Assembly (NCBI GenBank): GCA_947476065.1
Contig: CANJPG010000002.1
Coordinates: 1 to 64,000 of the forward strand
Reading direction: 5' to 3'
Length of the DNA: 64,000 nucleotides
DNA from: Fidelibacterota bacterium
Lineage (GTDB): Bacteria > Pseudomonadota > Alphaproteobacteria > Rhodospirillales > Rhodospirillaceae
The stretch's first letter is position 1. Each line of letters starts with the position of its first letter. A program made the position numbers and the translations under genes. The notes under the pieces were generated by a model, which worked only from the letters and a program-made list of their open reading frames with translations, searched no databases and was not told the DNA's origin. Shown one piece after another: positions 18,223 to 26,246 of this stretch.

Positions 18223-18728
18223 GTAGGTGCTTTCAAGTCGTAGGCATACCGCGCATCACCGACGATGAGTGTGAGGCTACCGCCGCTGCAGAAGCCGGAA
18301 GCCTGATAGACGATGGGGCTGTCTACCGTAACGCGCCAGTCTGCCGGCAGGGTGAGGCTGGCCGGCGAAGAAAATGACGGGCGTATTGGCTTTAGTTCTC
18401 CCGCGTTGAGGAATTGAGGTTCTTTGTCGGCGGAGTCCAGGTCTTCGCTTAAAATCCGCTGCTGCTCGGCCGTCCGCGGATATGCGCCGGCAAGGATGAG
18501 CGGCCGGCCTTCCTTGAAGGCCGCATAACTCAGTCCGGTCAGCTCTTGTTCGAAGGAATCGCGGTTAAGGCTGTATGCTAAGCGGTCCTGAATGACGCTG
18601 AATTGGGGAAGCGCGAAGGCCGTCATTAGCCCCACCAACGCCAGAACCACCAGGAGCTCTAGCAACGTGAAGCCCGCCGAGCGGCGTTGATCAGGGCTGC
18701 GTCTTGGTTTTCGGCAGAATTCCGACAT
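18198..18728 (-). CDS. gspH: Type II secretion minor pseudopilin GspH
   Basis: This pseudopilin has N-terminus SAGFTLLELLVVLALVGLM with cleavage before Phe and the conserved Glu at +5. About 110 residues of soluble domain follow, ending in a segment with two Cys (residues around FCSGG and PTCQA) that may form a disulfide. I chose the ATG at 18728, preceded by GGAGAAGG; an upstream ATG at 18761 would extend the overlap with gspG from 38 to 71 bp and is also possible. Confidence 0.82.
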   Translation of the reverse strand: MSEFCRKPRRSPDQRRSAGFTLLELLVVLALVGLMTAFALPQFSVIQDRLAYSLNRDSFEQELTGLSYAAFKEGRPLILAGAYPRTAEQQRILSEDLDSADKEPQFLNAGELKPIRPSFSSPASLTLPADWRVTVDSPIVYQASGFCSGGSLTLIVGDARYAYDLKAPTCQAQPRN

Positions 18729-19194
18729 CCGCGTTGGTACCTTCTCCACCGGGTTCGCCATCAGAACCTAAGCTGTAGATGACAACCGATGCATCCCCTT
18801 CGGGCGCATAAATATAGGCATTTCCCCAGGGATCCATCGGCACGTCCTCGCTTAAGTAAGGTCCATGCCAACGACGCGCCAAGCGCTCGTCTTTGGGGGG
18901 CGTATTCAGAAGCGCCAGGCCTTCTTCCTTGGTCGGGAATCGCCCCACATCTAGCCGCATCGTCTCAAGTGACGTCTTGAGCATGCGCGCCTGTGTTTGT
19001 GCTGCGGAGACCTTTGAGGTGTCAACACGGCCAAGAAGCTGGGGGCCGACCAAGCCGGCGAGCAAACCGATGATCACAAGCACGACCAGCATTTCCAGCA
19101 GGGTGAAACCGGCCTCAACCGATGGCGCAAATGTCCGCCTGGCGGGCTTGCCCAATTTGGCGTTCAGGATGAGTCGGTCGGCGCTCGGCATCAC
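18691..19194 (-). CDS. gspG: Type II secretion major pseudopilin GspG
   Basis: This is a 167-residue major pseudopilin. EAGFTLLEMLVVLVIIGLLAGL carries the prepilin site (G/F, Glu at +5). The soluble domain shows the hallmark GspG elements: RFPTKEEGLALL, the WHGPYL segment, PMDPWGNAYIY, and the C-terminal YSLGSDGEPGGEGTNADV Ca2+-binding region. The N-terminal leader, about 28 residues, is long for GspG. It lies 10 bp after gspF. Confidence 0.95.
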   Translation of the reverse strand: MMPSADRLILNAKLGKPARRTFAPSVEAGFTLLEMLVVLVIIGLLAGLVGPQLLGRVDTSKVSAAQTQARMLKTSLETMRLDVGRFPTKEEGLALLNTPPKDERLARRWHGPYLSEDVPMDPWGNAYIYAPEGDASVVIYSLGSDGEPGGEGTNADVGILPKTKTQP

Positions 19195-19204
19195 ACGCTC
19201 CGTT

Positions 19205-20416
19205 CTAAATGGCGACTTGGTTAATGCTTGTGATGGCTAACATAATAGCTGCGACAATGCCACCGACGACGACCCCGATGAGCAGGATGGCAGCGGGCTC
19301 CAACAGGATCAGGAACTGCTTCATACGTTGGCGCCCGGAATCGTCATACAGCCTGGCAAGAGACCGTAGCATCTCATCGATCTGTCCGGACTCTTCACCT
19401 ACCTGCACCAGACTGACGGCGGTGTCGTTGAAGGCGCGTTGCTCTGCCATCGCGGCGGAGAGTGACTTTCCGGTGCGCACCATCTTACTCACTTGATCAA
19501 GGCGTACACGCAAGCTGCCGAGGGAAACGCTATCGCGGGCAAGGTCCAGGGCCTTGGTGAGTTCCACACCATTGGCGAACATCGTGCCTAACATGAAGGC
19601 CCACCGCGCCAAGTCTGATTCCAACAGCCAGGCACCCAAAATCGGAAACTTGGCAGCACGTTCGCGCAATGCGGCCATGAACTGCGGATTGCGCAGGGCC
19701 GATATAACGAGAAAAACAATCCCCGCCGCGGCCGCTAGCAAAAGGAGGCGGTGGGAATTGAGAAACATACCGGTATTAAGCACAACCGTCGAAATCCACG
19801 GCAGCGGAGCTTTGGCCTGCGCCAGCATGGTCTGGAATCTCGGAACCACGACGATGAAGATGAAGATGACCGCCGTAAGGCCAGCGCTAATCAGCACCGC
19901 GGGATAGGTCAAAGCGTTGCGGATGTCTTGGCGCACTTGGTGCTCATAGGACATTTGCTGGACGGCATCCGATAGAGCCTCGCCCAGACGCCCTATGGCC
20001 TCGCCAGCGGCGGCAAGCTGGCCGACGTAGGGCGGAAGCATGGGGAGCGAAATGGGCAGGGAGGTCGTGAATGGTTGACCCGAACGCAGGCGCCGTTCAA
20101 GGGCGGCAAAACCCTTGGAGATATCGGGGTGGAGATTCTGTTGCTTCAGCGTTTCGATCGCCCTGATCATGGGCACGCCGGATGTCAGCAGGAGCGAAAG
20201 TTGCTTCATCGCCAAAACGATGTCCTGCGTCTTTGGGCCGCGCTGAAACAAAACGCGCGATGGCCCGGCCGCTTCCTTCGAGGGAAATACCGAGAGGGGG
20301 GCAAGCCCCTGTGCCTCAATGGCTCTTAACGCATGCCGTTCGCTGCCGGCAACGATACTGCCTTTGACGACGTGGCCGCCATTGTCCAGGGCCTGATAGT
20401 CGAAGCTGTTGACCAT
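19205..20416 (-). CDS. gspF: Type II secretion inner-membrane platform protein GspF
   Basis: This is a 403-residue protein with two homologous T2SSF domains (about 70-193 and 270-393). Three membrane segments are visible: around residues 170-195, around 215-240 and at the C-terminus (LEPAAILLIGVVVGGIVAAIM). The N-terminal FDYQALDNGGHVVKG is typical GspF. It recruits GspE and helps assemble the pseudopilus. It is the first gene of the minus-strand block gspF-G-H-I-J plus two TPR-GT genes. Confidence 0.95.
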   Translation of the reverse strand: MVNSFDYQALDNGGHVVKGSIVAGSERHALRAIEAQGLAPLSVFPSKEAAGPSRVLFQRGPKTQDIVLAMKQLSLLLTSGVPMIRAIETLKQQNLHPDISKGFAALERRLRSGQPFTTSLPISLPMLPPYVGQLAAAGEAIGRLGEALSDAVQQMSYEHQVRQDIRNALTYPAVLISAGLTAVIFIFIVVVPRFQTMLAQAKAPLPWISTVVLNTGMFLNSHRLLLLAAAAGIVFLVISALRNPQFMAALRERAAKFPILGAWLLESDLARWAFMLGTMFANGVELTKALDLARDSVSLGSLRVRLDQVSKMVRTGKSLSAAMAEQRAFNDTAVSLVQVGEESGQIDEMLRSLARLYDDSGRQRMKQFLILLEPAAILLIGVVVGGIVAAIMLAITSINQVAI

Positions 20417-20565
20417 CGCTATGCGTTCAAAACCGACAGAGGGGAAACACCGGCGTCAGATAATACCAGTTTGACGCCTACTCGACTTACGAATGTGTCA
20501 TTTGGGCCGGCCAATAAGCCATTGGAAGTATTTGGAAAATGCTGGCTGGTCGTCGAAGAAACGGC

Positions 20566-20600
20566 AAAGAAAAAGGGGGGATGGAAAACCATCCCCCCTT
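20566..20600 (-). terminator. Rho-independent terminator of the Ser/Thr-rich protein gene
   Basis: On the minus strand GGGGGGATGG - TTTT - CCATCCCCCC forms a perfect 10-bp stem (20575-20598) followed by TTTTTCTTT. It lies 30 bp after the stop of the exported-protein gene and insulates it from the gspF operon. It is the strongest terminator in the left half of the window. Confidence 0.92.
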
Positions 20601-20628
20601 CTCGTCGACTTAGACTAAGTCGTCAGGC

Positions 20629-22083
20629 TTACGGATCGATCGTCAGGCCGCCGTTGCGGAAGCCGGACAGGTCGGTGAACAGACCTGTGACGCTATTCCA
20701 CAGCAGGTGCTGGACGTAGCCGTTGAAGGTGCCGGACACGGTCACCTTGTACGGAGCGCCAACCGCGAGCGCGGTGGTGATCGAGGACTCGATGTCCGCC
20801 GAGCTGATCTGCTTCGTCGCGCCGGCCGTAATGGTCGTCGTGTAGCTGCCGATCGACGCACCGGTGAGGTCGTTCTTCACCGAGATCGTCGCAACACCGT
20901 CGCTGGTGCCGGTGTTGGCAACGCGCAGGAGCGAACGATACAGGGTGCTGCCAGCGCCCGCTGTGTTGAACAGCGAGTTGAGCTCGACGCTCAAGCCGCC
21001 ACGGCTGTATGTGGCGAGGTTGCCGGAGAAGGCCGCAACCGCGCGCGTGATGACACCCGCCGAGCTCGTCGGGGTAACCGTGACCGTCGCGGTGCCAGTG
21101 GCAGCCGCGATGGGCGAGGTACCGTCGAACGTAACGGTGACGATCGAGTTGTTCAAGCTGCCCGCCGCGATCTGGAACGAAGCCGTGCCAGAAACGAACG
21201 TGCCCGGGCTCTTACTAGAAGCAGCCGTGCCGCCGATCGATACGCTGAGCAGACCCGGAAGGTCGGTCAGAGCAGGGTGAGCGACTTTCACTTCGGCCGT
21301 GCCCGAGATCGAGGCGGCGGTCGAGTAGGCGTTCGACAGATCAGAGGCGAGAGCGCTGGTTGCCGAGAAGTGGATCGTGCCCAAGGTCGCTGTAGCGGTG
21401 TTGCCAGTGAACTTCGAGAACACCGGGGTCGCCAGATTGTCGACAGTCACAGTCGCGCCGGTCTGGATGGCGTTTTCGCCAGCGCTCTTGCTGGTGACAA
21501 CGGTGGCCGAGGTGATGTTTTCGAAAGTGACCGAGCCGGCGCTGTTGGTGATCAGACCGTCGAGCTTGATGGTCTGGCCGGCCGTGGTGAGAGCGCCAGC
21601 GCTGACATAAGTCAGGCCGACGATGCGCATCGCATCCGCGCGGCTCAGGGTCGTGGTGCCCCCCGGCGTGCAAGAGGTGATCAGCAGTTTATCCGGCAGC
21701 GTCTGGACCGAGCAGCCGGCCGTCGTCGAAATCTGCAACGTGCCGGTGCTCGTCTGCGAGTACACGACAAGCGTCGGCGTGCCGGTGAAGGCCGCGTTGG
21801 TGACGTTGAGCTGGACGTTGAAAGCCGACGAAAGCTGGGCGACGAAGTCGATCAGGACGTTGGCGCCGGCGGCGGCGGTAGTCGAGGTGCTGCCGATTAC
21901 TGCAGTGGCGGCCACAGTAGCAGTGGCGCTGAATACTTCAGTCGCAAGCTCTTTGCTTGTGTAGGCCGAGGTCGACACCACACTGGTCGTATCGGTCTTA
22001 ACGAGAGCAGCTTGGCTGGCGGTCGAGAGTGCTGTTGTCGCCAACAGCGCGCCGCCAAACATATAGAGCGATTGTTTGTCCAT
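20629..22083 (-). CDS. Ser/Thr/Ala-rich exported protein, possible secreted or surface client
   Basis: I do not recognise the family. The 484-residue product starts with a clear signal peptide (cleavage likely after ALSTASQA, residue 25). The mature part is strikingly rich in Thr, Ser, Ala, Val and Gly with beta-strand-like alternation, like S-layer or adhesin proteins. There are only two Cys (GCSVQ and ITSCTP, around residues 144-157), which may pair. No transmembrane anchor or sorting motif is seen. AAGGGGAT precedes the ATG at good distance; it has its own candidate promoter and a perfect terminator. The codons in the 3' part are strongly biased to AAC, TAC, TTC, CTG and ACC, suggesting high expression. 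It lies between gspF and TPR-GT genes, so a glycosylated T2SS substrate is a reasonable but untested idea. Confidence 0.8.
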   Translation of the reverse strand: MDKQSLYMFGGALLATTALSTASQAALVKTDTTSVVSTSAYTSKELATEVFSATATVAATAVIGSTSTTAAAGANVLIDFVAQLSSAFNVQLNVTNAAFTGTPTLVVYSQTSTGTLQISTTAGCSVQTLPDKLLITSCTPGGTTTLSRADAMRIVGLTYVSAGALTTAGQTIKLDGLITNSAGSVTFENITSATVVTSKSAGENAIQTGATVTVDNLATPVFSKFTGNTATATLGTIHFSATSALASDLSNAYSTAASISGTAEVKVAHPALTDLPGLLSVSIGGTAASSKSPGTFVSGTASFQIAAGSLNNSIVTVTFDGTSPIAAATGTATVTVTPTSSAGVITRAVAAFSGNLATYSRGGLSVELNSLFNTAGAGSTLYRSLLRVANTGTSDGVATISVKNDLTGASIGSYTTTITAGATKQISSADIESSITTALAVGAPYKVTVSGTFNGYVQHLLWNSVTGLFTDLSGFRNGGLTIDP

Positions 22084-22446
22084 ATTAATAGGATCCCCTT
22101 AGAGGTTACAGATATCTGATAACAAAGCCGTGTCTGCGCACAGGCAAGCACAGCTGCGCCCGTCAGCGCGCTAGCATAACAACCCGCCTGCCTTCCAAAG
22201 TCAAGCCCATCTTTGATCGCCAGTGCGAGCTTAAGCCTTTGAACCGGGACTATTTTAGGGCCCTGTTAACTTTTGAAGAACTCTGCAGAGGCCTGTTTCT
22301 TGGCGCCATTTGACCGGATTTTTACCGCAGATGCGTTGTTTTAAAGGACGCATTTGATCCGTCGGCATGACAAAGCCTAACAAAATCTCGGCAAAGGCCT
22401 GTAAATCAAGCCTTTCTATCCGATTCTCCCGCTGGTTTTGAGCGCG
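22084..22446. other. Intergenic region upstream of the exported-protein gene
   Basis: This 363-bp gene-free stretch lies between two minus-strand genes. It holds the candidate promoter at 22176-22204, the ribosome binding site AAGGGG next to 22091-22100, and an inverted repeat ATGCGT - 11 bp - ACGCAT at 22331-22353 that could be a regulator site or weak hairpin. I see no small gene with a convincing start. Confidence 0.45.
22176..22204 (-). promoter_or_regulatory. Candidate sigma-70-type promoter for the Ser/Thr-rich protein gene
   Basis: On the minus strand TTGACT (22199-22204) and TGTTAT (22176-22181) are separated by 17 bp. That is five of six matches to the -35 and four of six to the -10 consensus. 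Transcription would start near 22169 and leave an 86-nt leader before the ATG at 22083. A computational guess only. Confidence 0.42.
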
Positions 22447-24393
22447 CTAAAGTGCCTCTCGCGTTGCGGTCAGACGCCGCAGGTGTTCCGCCGCCTCTGC
22501 GGCAAGTTCGCCCCACATCACCTCCGACTTCACGTCGTGACTTTGCAGGGTGCTGCGCAGGATACGCAGCGAGGCATACCAGGGACTGTCGGGACGCTTA
22601 CGAAACCAATACCAAATGTCAGCCGGACTTCCCAAAAGCATAAGCAGCGTGGGTACGTTGAGACTGCCCGCCACGTGGATCGTGGTGTTTGACGTGCTGA
22701 TCACGAGATCCATCGCCGCGACCTGCGCAAAAAAATCGTCCATGTTGTGCAGTGGGTCGATTTCCGCGTCATGAAACACTTCAACGCCTAGCCTCTGTTT
22801 GACGTCCGCCAGGTCTTGCGCGCAGTCACCGTACTGCAAATTGACAAATGTCACGCCGGCGGTGCCCAGAATCTCAGGCCACATCGTCAGTTCTGCACTT
22901 TTGATCTCGCCGATGTCCTGGTTTTTGCTCCGCCATGAAAGCCCAACAATGAGGTTACCAGGAGACACCGCCCGATAGCGGGACCGCAAAGTTTCGGTCC
23001 GCTCGGTGTCAGCTTTTAGATAGCCCGCACGCACCGGAAAACTTGCGAAATCGGGTCTTAGAAACTGTCCGAGGCTGGCGACGGCGATCTGATAGTCGAT
23101 GCCATCCGCTGGTGCCGCGGCCTCTGATTGCGTGAGATAAGGCCGCACCGTCGCCTTTGGAAAAGAGCGTGCAAAAACCGGGGCCAAACGCGGCGTGCAC
23201 TCCACAATGCAGTGGCCGGCCTGCGCGACTATTTCAGGTATCATGCTGCTGTAGAGAATTTGGTCCCCAGGTCCCTGCTCCATCCAGATCAGAATGGTTT
23301 TCCCGTCGAGTTTTTCGCCCCTCCAGTACGCTGGGGGGGTGGACCGCGCCACTTGGCGGCGCTCGGCGCCGACGAACCGATATTCGTAATCTCGCCACCC
23401 TTCGCGAAACACCCCCGCGACGAGATAGCAGTACGAAAGCTTGAAGATGAGTTCCGCCGAGCCTGGATCTAGCTTCAGCGCATGCTGCAGCAGGGCGGTG
23501 GCCTGATCGAACTGCTCGCGGTGTTCGTAGACTTTTGCCAGCGCGATATAGCCTTTGGTGAAATCGGGTTTGAGCGCGATGGCGCGCTCTAAAACACGTT
23601 CGGCTTCCGGCAACTGCCGCGCGGCGTAAAGCGTTGCGCCGTAATTGTGCAGAAAGACCGGATCCTCGGGCTTTGCAGCCAGAGCCGCACGATGGGCTTC
23701 CAGAGCCGCGTCAAGGTCGCCTGCCCGCTTCAGAAGCTCACCAAGACTGCTGTGATATGCCGGCGATGGGTCCAGCGCGAGCGCGGCACGCGTATGACCC
23801 AGCGCATCCGACAAGCGCTCGGCCGAGGTATAAATTTCGCTGAGCGCCAGATGTGCGTCCAGATACGACGCGTTGAGACTAACGGCGCGCTTCAGGCTAA
23901 CTTCCGCTTCAGCGGCCTTACCTTGCGCCTTGAGACAAATGCCGAGGTTGAAATGACCCCGTGGGTCGGCCACCAAGAGAGTCGTTAATTTGCGAAAACT
24001 CGCCGCGGCTTCTTCGCTCCTGCCGGCTTTCTGCAACAGCACACCCATGTTGAGGTATGCATCGCCGAGTCCCGGCTCGAGCGCGGTCGCCCGCTCATAA
24101 GACTTGAGCGCCGCCTCGACGTCATCCGTTGCCGCCAAGACGTTGGCCAAATTGAAATGTATGCTGGCAATGTTCGGCCCGGATGTCGCGGCGCGCAAAT
24201 AGAGTGCTTTGGCTTGGGCTAGCTGACTTCGGCTAAAGGCGATCGTGCCCAGCAGGTTGAGTGCATTGGCGTTGCCCGGATCGGCCGCAATTACCCGGTT
24301 GTATATCGCCTCCGCATCCTTCAGCCGTCCGGCCTGATGATGCGTCACACCCTTCTGCAGCAAATTCAACATTTCTGTGGGTCGCACGGTCAT
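22447..24393 (-). CDS. TPR protein with GT9-like domain (module 8)
   Basis: This is a 648-residue paralogue. TPRs occupy about residues 5-325 (nine units), then GWRDYEYRF, ILIWMEQGPGDQI, FVNLQYGDCAQD, MDLVISTSNTTIHVAGSLN, WYWF and SPWYAS. With the 24.4-kb neighbour it shares the signature DFFAQVAAMDLVI and an AGSLNVPT ending, so these two are closest relatives. It overlaps that neighbour by TAATG. Confidence 0.85.
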   Translation of the reverse strand: MTVRPTEMLNLLQKGVTHHQAGRLKDAEAIYNRVIAADPGNANALNLLGTIAFSRSQLAQAKALYLRAATSGPNIASIHFNLANVLAATDDVEAALKSYERATALEPGLGDAYLNMGVLLQKAGRSEEAAASFRKLTTLLVADPRGHFNLGICLKAQGKAAEAEVSLKRAVSLNASYLDAHLALSEIYTSAERLSDALGHTRAALALDPSPAYHSSLGELLKRAGDLDAALEAHRAALAAKPEDPVFLHNYGATLYAARQLPEAERVLERAIALKPDFTKGYIALAKVYEHREQFDQATALLQHALKLDPGSAELIFKLSYCYLVAGVFREGWRDYEYRFVGAERRQVARSTPPAYWRGEKLDGKTILIWMEQGPGDQILYSSMIPEIVAQAGHCIVECTPRLAPVFARSFPKATVRPYLTQSEAAAPADGIDYQIAVASLGQFLRPDFASFPVRAGYLKADTERTETLRSRYRAVSPGNLIVGLSWRSKNQDIGEIKSAELTMWPEILGTAGVTFVNLQYGDCAQDLADVKQRLGVEVFHDAEIDPLHNMDDFFAQVAAMDLVISTSNTTIHVAGSLNVPTLLMLLGSPADIWYWFRKRPDSPWYASLRILRSTLQSHDVKSEVMWGELAAEAAEHLRRLTATREAL

Positions 24394-26084
24394 TACGACG
24401 ACGGCCCGCCGGTCGCGGCACGGTGCTCCAGGACGCGCGCGGCAAGGACGTTACCCACGTCACCCACAACGCCGCGCCACCAGTTCAGGAACGTCGTATC
24501 ACCATCGTTAGCGCGGCGAAAAATGCGCACCGCCGGATACCATGGGCTGTCGTTTCGGTCGCTGAACCAATACCACAACCCGGCCACGCCGCTGTTCAGC
24601 AACAACCACGTCGGCACATTGAGGCTGCCAGCCACATGGACCGTCGAGTTTGAGGTCGTAATCACCAAATCCATCGCCGCAACTTGGGCAAAAAAATCGT
24701 CCATGCTCTTCATTGGATTTATGTCGGGGTCCTGAAATATCTCGACACCCAATTCTTTTTTCACGGCCGCGAGGTCGCGCGCGCAGTCACCGTACTGCAA
24801 GTTGACGAAGGTGATGTTCTTGACGCCGAGGATATCATGCCATGTTGCGATATCCGCACTCTTGGCTTCGCCTATGCTCGTGGCTTTGCTGCGCCATGAC
24901 AGGCCGACCACAAGATTTCCCGGTGTCAGGGCCCGATACTTTGCGCGCAGTTGGGCGCTGCATACCGGATCGGCTTTCATGTACCCGCTATGGCGTGGAA
25001 AACTGGCAAAATCTGTCCTGAGATATTCGCCCAACTTGGCAATCGACGTTTGCGTGTCGAATTCGTTGGGCGCTGTCGTGCGGCTGCCCTGCGCTTTATA
25101 ACGAACAACCTTCGCCCAGGGGAAAGAGCGGGCAAAAACCGGCACCATGCGCGGCGAGCATTCGATGATGCAGCGCGGCGCCATCTTCCGAAAATCCTCG
25201 AGCATGCTGGCATAAAGGATCTCGTCGCCCAATCCCTGTTCCGTCCAGATCAGAATCGTCTTGTCGGACAGGTCCTCGCCGTTCCAATAGGGCGGTGGCG
25301 ATTGAAACCGCGGGACATTCTCCGCCTCGACGACGTGACGGCTTTCGTAGTCCGCCCAGCCCGTCGTCAGGCGGCCGTGGCGCAACGCCATGAGCGATCG
25401 CTTATACCGCTGCTCGCCCGGCGCCGGGTCCAGGGCAACGGCTTTGTCCATCAACTCCAAAGCTTTGAGATGGTTGCCCCGGTCATAGATCACGGCGGCG
25501 ATATTGCCGTAGGCTTCGGCCATATCAGGATCAAGGCGCCGCGCCTCTTCGTAAGCCGCCAAGGCATTTTCGCCGTCGTTCTTGAGCTTGTAGGCGTTGC
25601 CAAGATTGATATAGGCCTCGGCCATCGTCGGTTTCAGCGCCAGACATTTCCGGCTGGCCGCGATCGCGGCGTCGGCATCCTCGAGTGCGAAAAGCACTTT
25701 GCCGAGATTGAAATACGCTTCGGCCAAATCCGGTTTGAGTTTTACCGCCTCTTCATAGGCCTCGCGGGCTTCTTTCAACCGCCCAGCTTTGCGGTATGCG
25801 GCACCCAGGTTTACAAAAATCGCGGGATCAAATGGACTTTTGCGCGCTGCACGTTTGATGAGGCGGACAGCCTCCTCCGCCGCATTCGACTGCAACGCCA
25901 CAACGCCCAGAAGATGGACGGCGTCGACATTGTTGGAATCCAACGTTAACACCTGGCGATAGCATCCCTCCGCCAGTCTTAGCTGCCCTTGGGCGTGGTG
26001 CGCCCTGCCCATCGCCAGCGTCGACGCGATGGCGCCAGCCTTTTGAGTTGCTGCAAGGGATGAGACTGGCGCCTTACGTGTCAT
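24393..26084 (-). CDS. TPR protein with GT9-like domain (module 9)
   Basis: This is a 563-residue paralogue starting at the ATG 26084; the frame is open 102 bp further up but without TPR sequence. TPRs span about 15-240, then GWADYESRH, ILIWTEQGLGDEI, FVNLQYGDCARD, MDLVITTSNSTVHVAGSLN, WYWF and SPWYPA. It is divergent from the 26.2-kb TPR-GT gene across 162 bp and leads a two-gene operon of close paralogues upstream of the exported-protein gene. Confidence 0.83.
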   Translation of the reverse strand: MTRKAPVSSLAATQKAGAIASTLAMGRAHHAQGQLRLAEGCYRQVLTLDSNNVDAVHLLGVVALQSNAAEEAVRLIKRAARKSPFDPAIFVNLGAAYRKAGRLKEAREAYEEAVKLKPDLAEAYFNLGKVLFALEDADAAIAASRKCLALKPTMAEAYINLGNAYKLKNDGENALAAYEEARRLDPDMAEAYGNIAAVIYDRGNHLKALELMDKAVALDPAPGEQRYKRSLMALRHGRLTTGWADYESRHVVEAENVPRFQSPPPYWNGEDLSDKTILIWTEQGLGDEILYASMLEDFRKMAPRCIIECSPRMVPVFARSFPWAKVVRYKAQGSRTTAPNEFDTQTSIAKLGEYLRTDFASFPRHSGYMKADPVCSAQLRAKYRALTPGNLVVGLSWRSKATSIGEAKSADIATWHDILGVKNITFVNLQYGDCARDLAAVKKELGVEIFQDPDINPMKSMDDFFAQVAAMDLVITTSNSTVHVAGSLNVPTWLLLNSGVAGLWYWFSDRNDSPWYPAVRIFRRANDGDTTFLNWWRGVVGDVGNVLAARVLEHRAATGGPSS

Positions 26085-26246
26085 GGTGGGTGTTAATTTC
26101 TTCCGGCTAGCGGGTTTATGTATGGAGCAGATCGCCGTGCACGAAACATGGTAATTTAAACCGGACTTTGCAGCCCCGGCGATCACAGTGAAACAGGGGC
26201 ATAGGGCGCTTCAATATACTTTTGCGGGCATGACGGAAAGTTAGGG

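Noticed and set aside
20707-22119. 470-codon open frame on the plus strand over the Ser/Thr-rich gene
   Set aside because: It is antisense to a gene with signal peptide, ribosome binding site and terminator; the Arg/Gly/Asp-rich composition is a by-product of the codon bias on the other strand.
24951-25949. 332-codon plus-strand frame over a TPR-GT gene
   Set aside because: It is antisense to a paralogue whose motifs match the other modules; no ribosome binding site or family.
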